64,000 nt of DNA from Streptacidiphilus sp. PB12-B1b (lineage in GTDB: Bacteria; Actinomycetota; Actinomycetes; Streptomycetales; Streptomycetaceae), in contig NZ_CP048405.1 in the NCBI RefSeq assembly GCF_014084125.1, positions 6,696,001 to 6,760,000 on the forward strand, written 5' to 3'. Positions within the stretch are counted from its first letter, which is position 1. Each line of letters begins with the position of its first letter. The notes below the pieces were generated by a model. That model did no database searches, had not been told where the DNA came from, and saw only the letters and a program-made list of their open reading frames with translations. A program made the position numbers and the translations under genes. Below, in pieces: positions 63,725 to 64,000 of this stretch.

Positions 63725-64000
63725 GCCCCGTATTCGCGCACGGCCGACTGCGGCTGTACCTGCTCAAGCTCCTGGACGAGGCCCCGCGCCACGGCTACGA
63801 GGTGATCCGGCTGCTGGAGGAGCGCTTCCACGGCCTGTACGCGCCCTCCGCCGGGACGGTCTACCCCCGGCTGGCCAAGCTGGAGCAGGAGGGCCTGGTC
63901 GCGCACACCGTCGAGGGCGGCCGCAAGGTCTACCGGATCACCGACGCCGGGCGCGCCGAACTCAGCGACCGCGCAACGGAGTTGGACGCCCTGGAGGCGG
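63721..64000 (+). CDS. PadR family transcriptional regulator, cut by the window edge
   Basis: The first 93 codons of a PadR-type winged-helix repressor. FAHGRLRLYLLKLLDEAPRHGYEVIRLLEE is the typical start (about 5-34; hallmark is the HGYE motif), followed by FHGLYAPSAGTVYPRLAKLEQEGLV and GGRKVYRITDAGRAEL. The ATG overlaps the DUF4097 stop (ATGA), so the two proteins are coupled. The palindrome over the operon promoter is its likely binding site. The C-terminal dimerisation part lies beyond 64000. Confidence 0.93.
   Translation, partial: MSPVFAHGRLRLYLLKLLDEAPRHGYEVIRLLEERFHGLYAPSAGTVYPRLAKLEQEGLVAHTVEGGRKVYRITDAGRAELSDRATELDALEA

Overview
The window is high-GC chromosomal DNA from an actinomycete, almost certainly a member of the Streptomycetaceae. 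The evidence is strong third-position G/C bias, many GTG starts, Rho with a long Arg/Gly/Asp-rich insert, an E2-E1 fused 2-oxoglutarate dehydrogenase (Kgd type), and a block in the order conserved in streptomycetes: atpI, wecA, glyA-like, LMW-PTP, sua5, prmC, prfA, rpmE, LCP, rho, thrB, thrC, hom, lysA, argS. Most of the window is ordinary core and soft-core chromosome. I see no biosynthetic gene cluster, CRISPR array or insertion sequence.

Layout. 1-19.1 kb: minus-strand housekeeping block (ATP synthase start, cell-wall glycan precursor transferase, translation termination and tRNA modification, Rho, aspartate-family amino acids, ArgS, a lone receiver protein). 19.3-21.0 kb: tRNA-Arg(CCG), a Cys-rich small protein, a GntR regulator broken by a 7-bp tandem duplication, and a STAS protein. 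21.3-23.5 kb: an M-box (Mg2+) riboswitch, a possible 25-codon leader ORF, and an Nramp-related transporter lacking the transition-metal ligands. 23.5-30.1 kb: two adjacent DUF4139 (MuiA-like) genes, a DUF885 protein and a rhomboid-like protein. 30.2-38.1 kb: AurF-like diiron protein, TetR, FAH-family hydrolase (frameshifted), GNAT, DUF1684, HAD, and an FdhF/YdeP molybdo-enzyme. 38.1-41.5 kb: NlpC/P60 hydrolase and a Pit phosphate transporter behind a PHO box. 41.5-50 kb: Pip/YhgE-like membrane protein, divergent xylA / xylB-xylR, enoyl-CoA hydratase, deacetylase-like lipoprotein and beta-propeller. 50-64 kb: SEDS protein, Lon with a HAIR operator, PRPP-synthetase-like protein, spermidine-synthase-like protein, an OmpR/HK pair, Kgd, DUF6104, and a DUF4097-PadR pair.

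Data quality. Four genes (glyA-like, the Cys-rich protein, FAH, kgd) each need one extra base to restore a full-length family member. At least three of these sites are runs of 4-5 G/C. Because kgd is normally a core-metabolism gene, at least some of these are probably sequencing errors. The GntR lesion is different: it is an exact 7-bp tandem duplication and looks like a real slippage event.

Most interesting points: the M-box/NRMT unit with its leader ORF; the phase-variation-like duplication in the GntR gene; a four-unit 10-11-bp tandem array upstream of the OmpR-type regulator; an in-frame GC-hairpin insertion in thrC; shared ATCCGATGT-type palindromes on both sides of the FAH gene; and a NodB-like lipoprotein lacking its catalytic Asp, paired with a beta-propeller.
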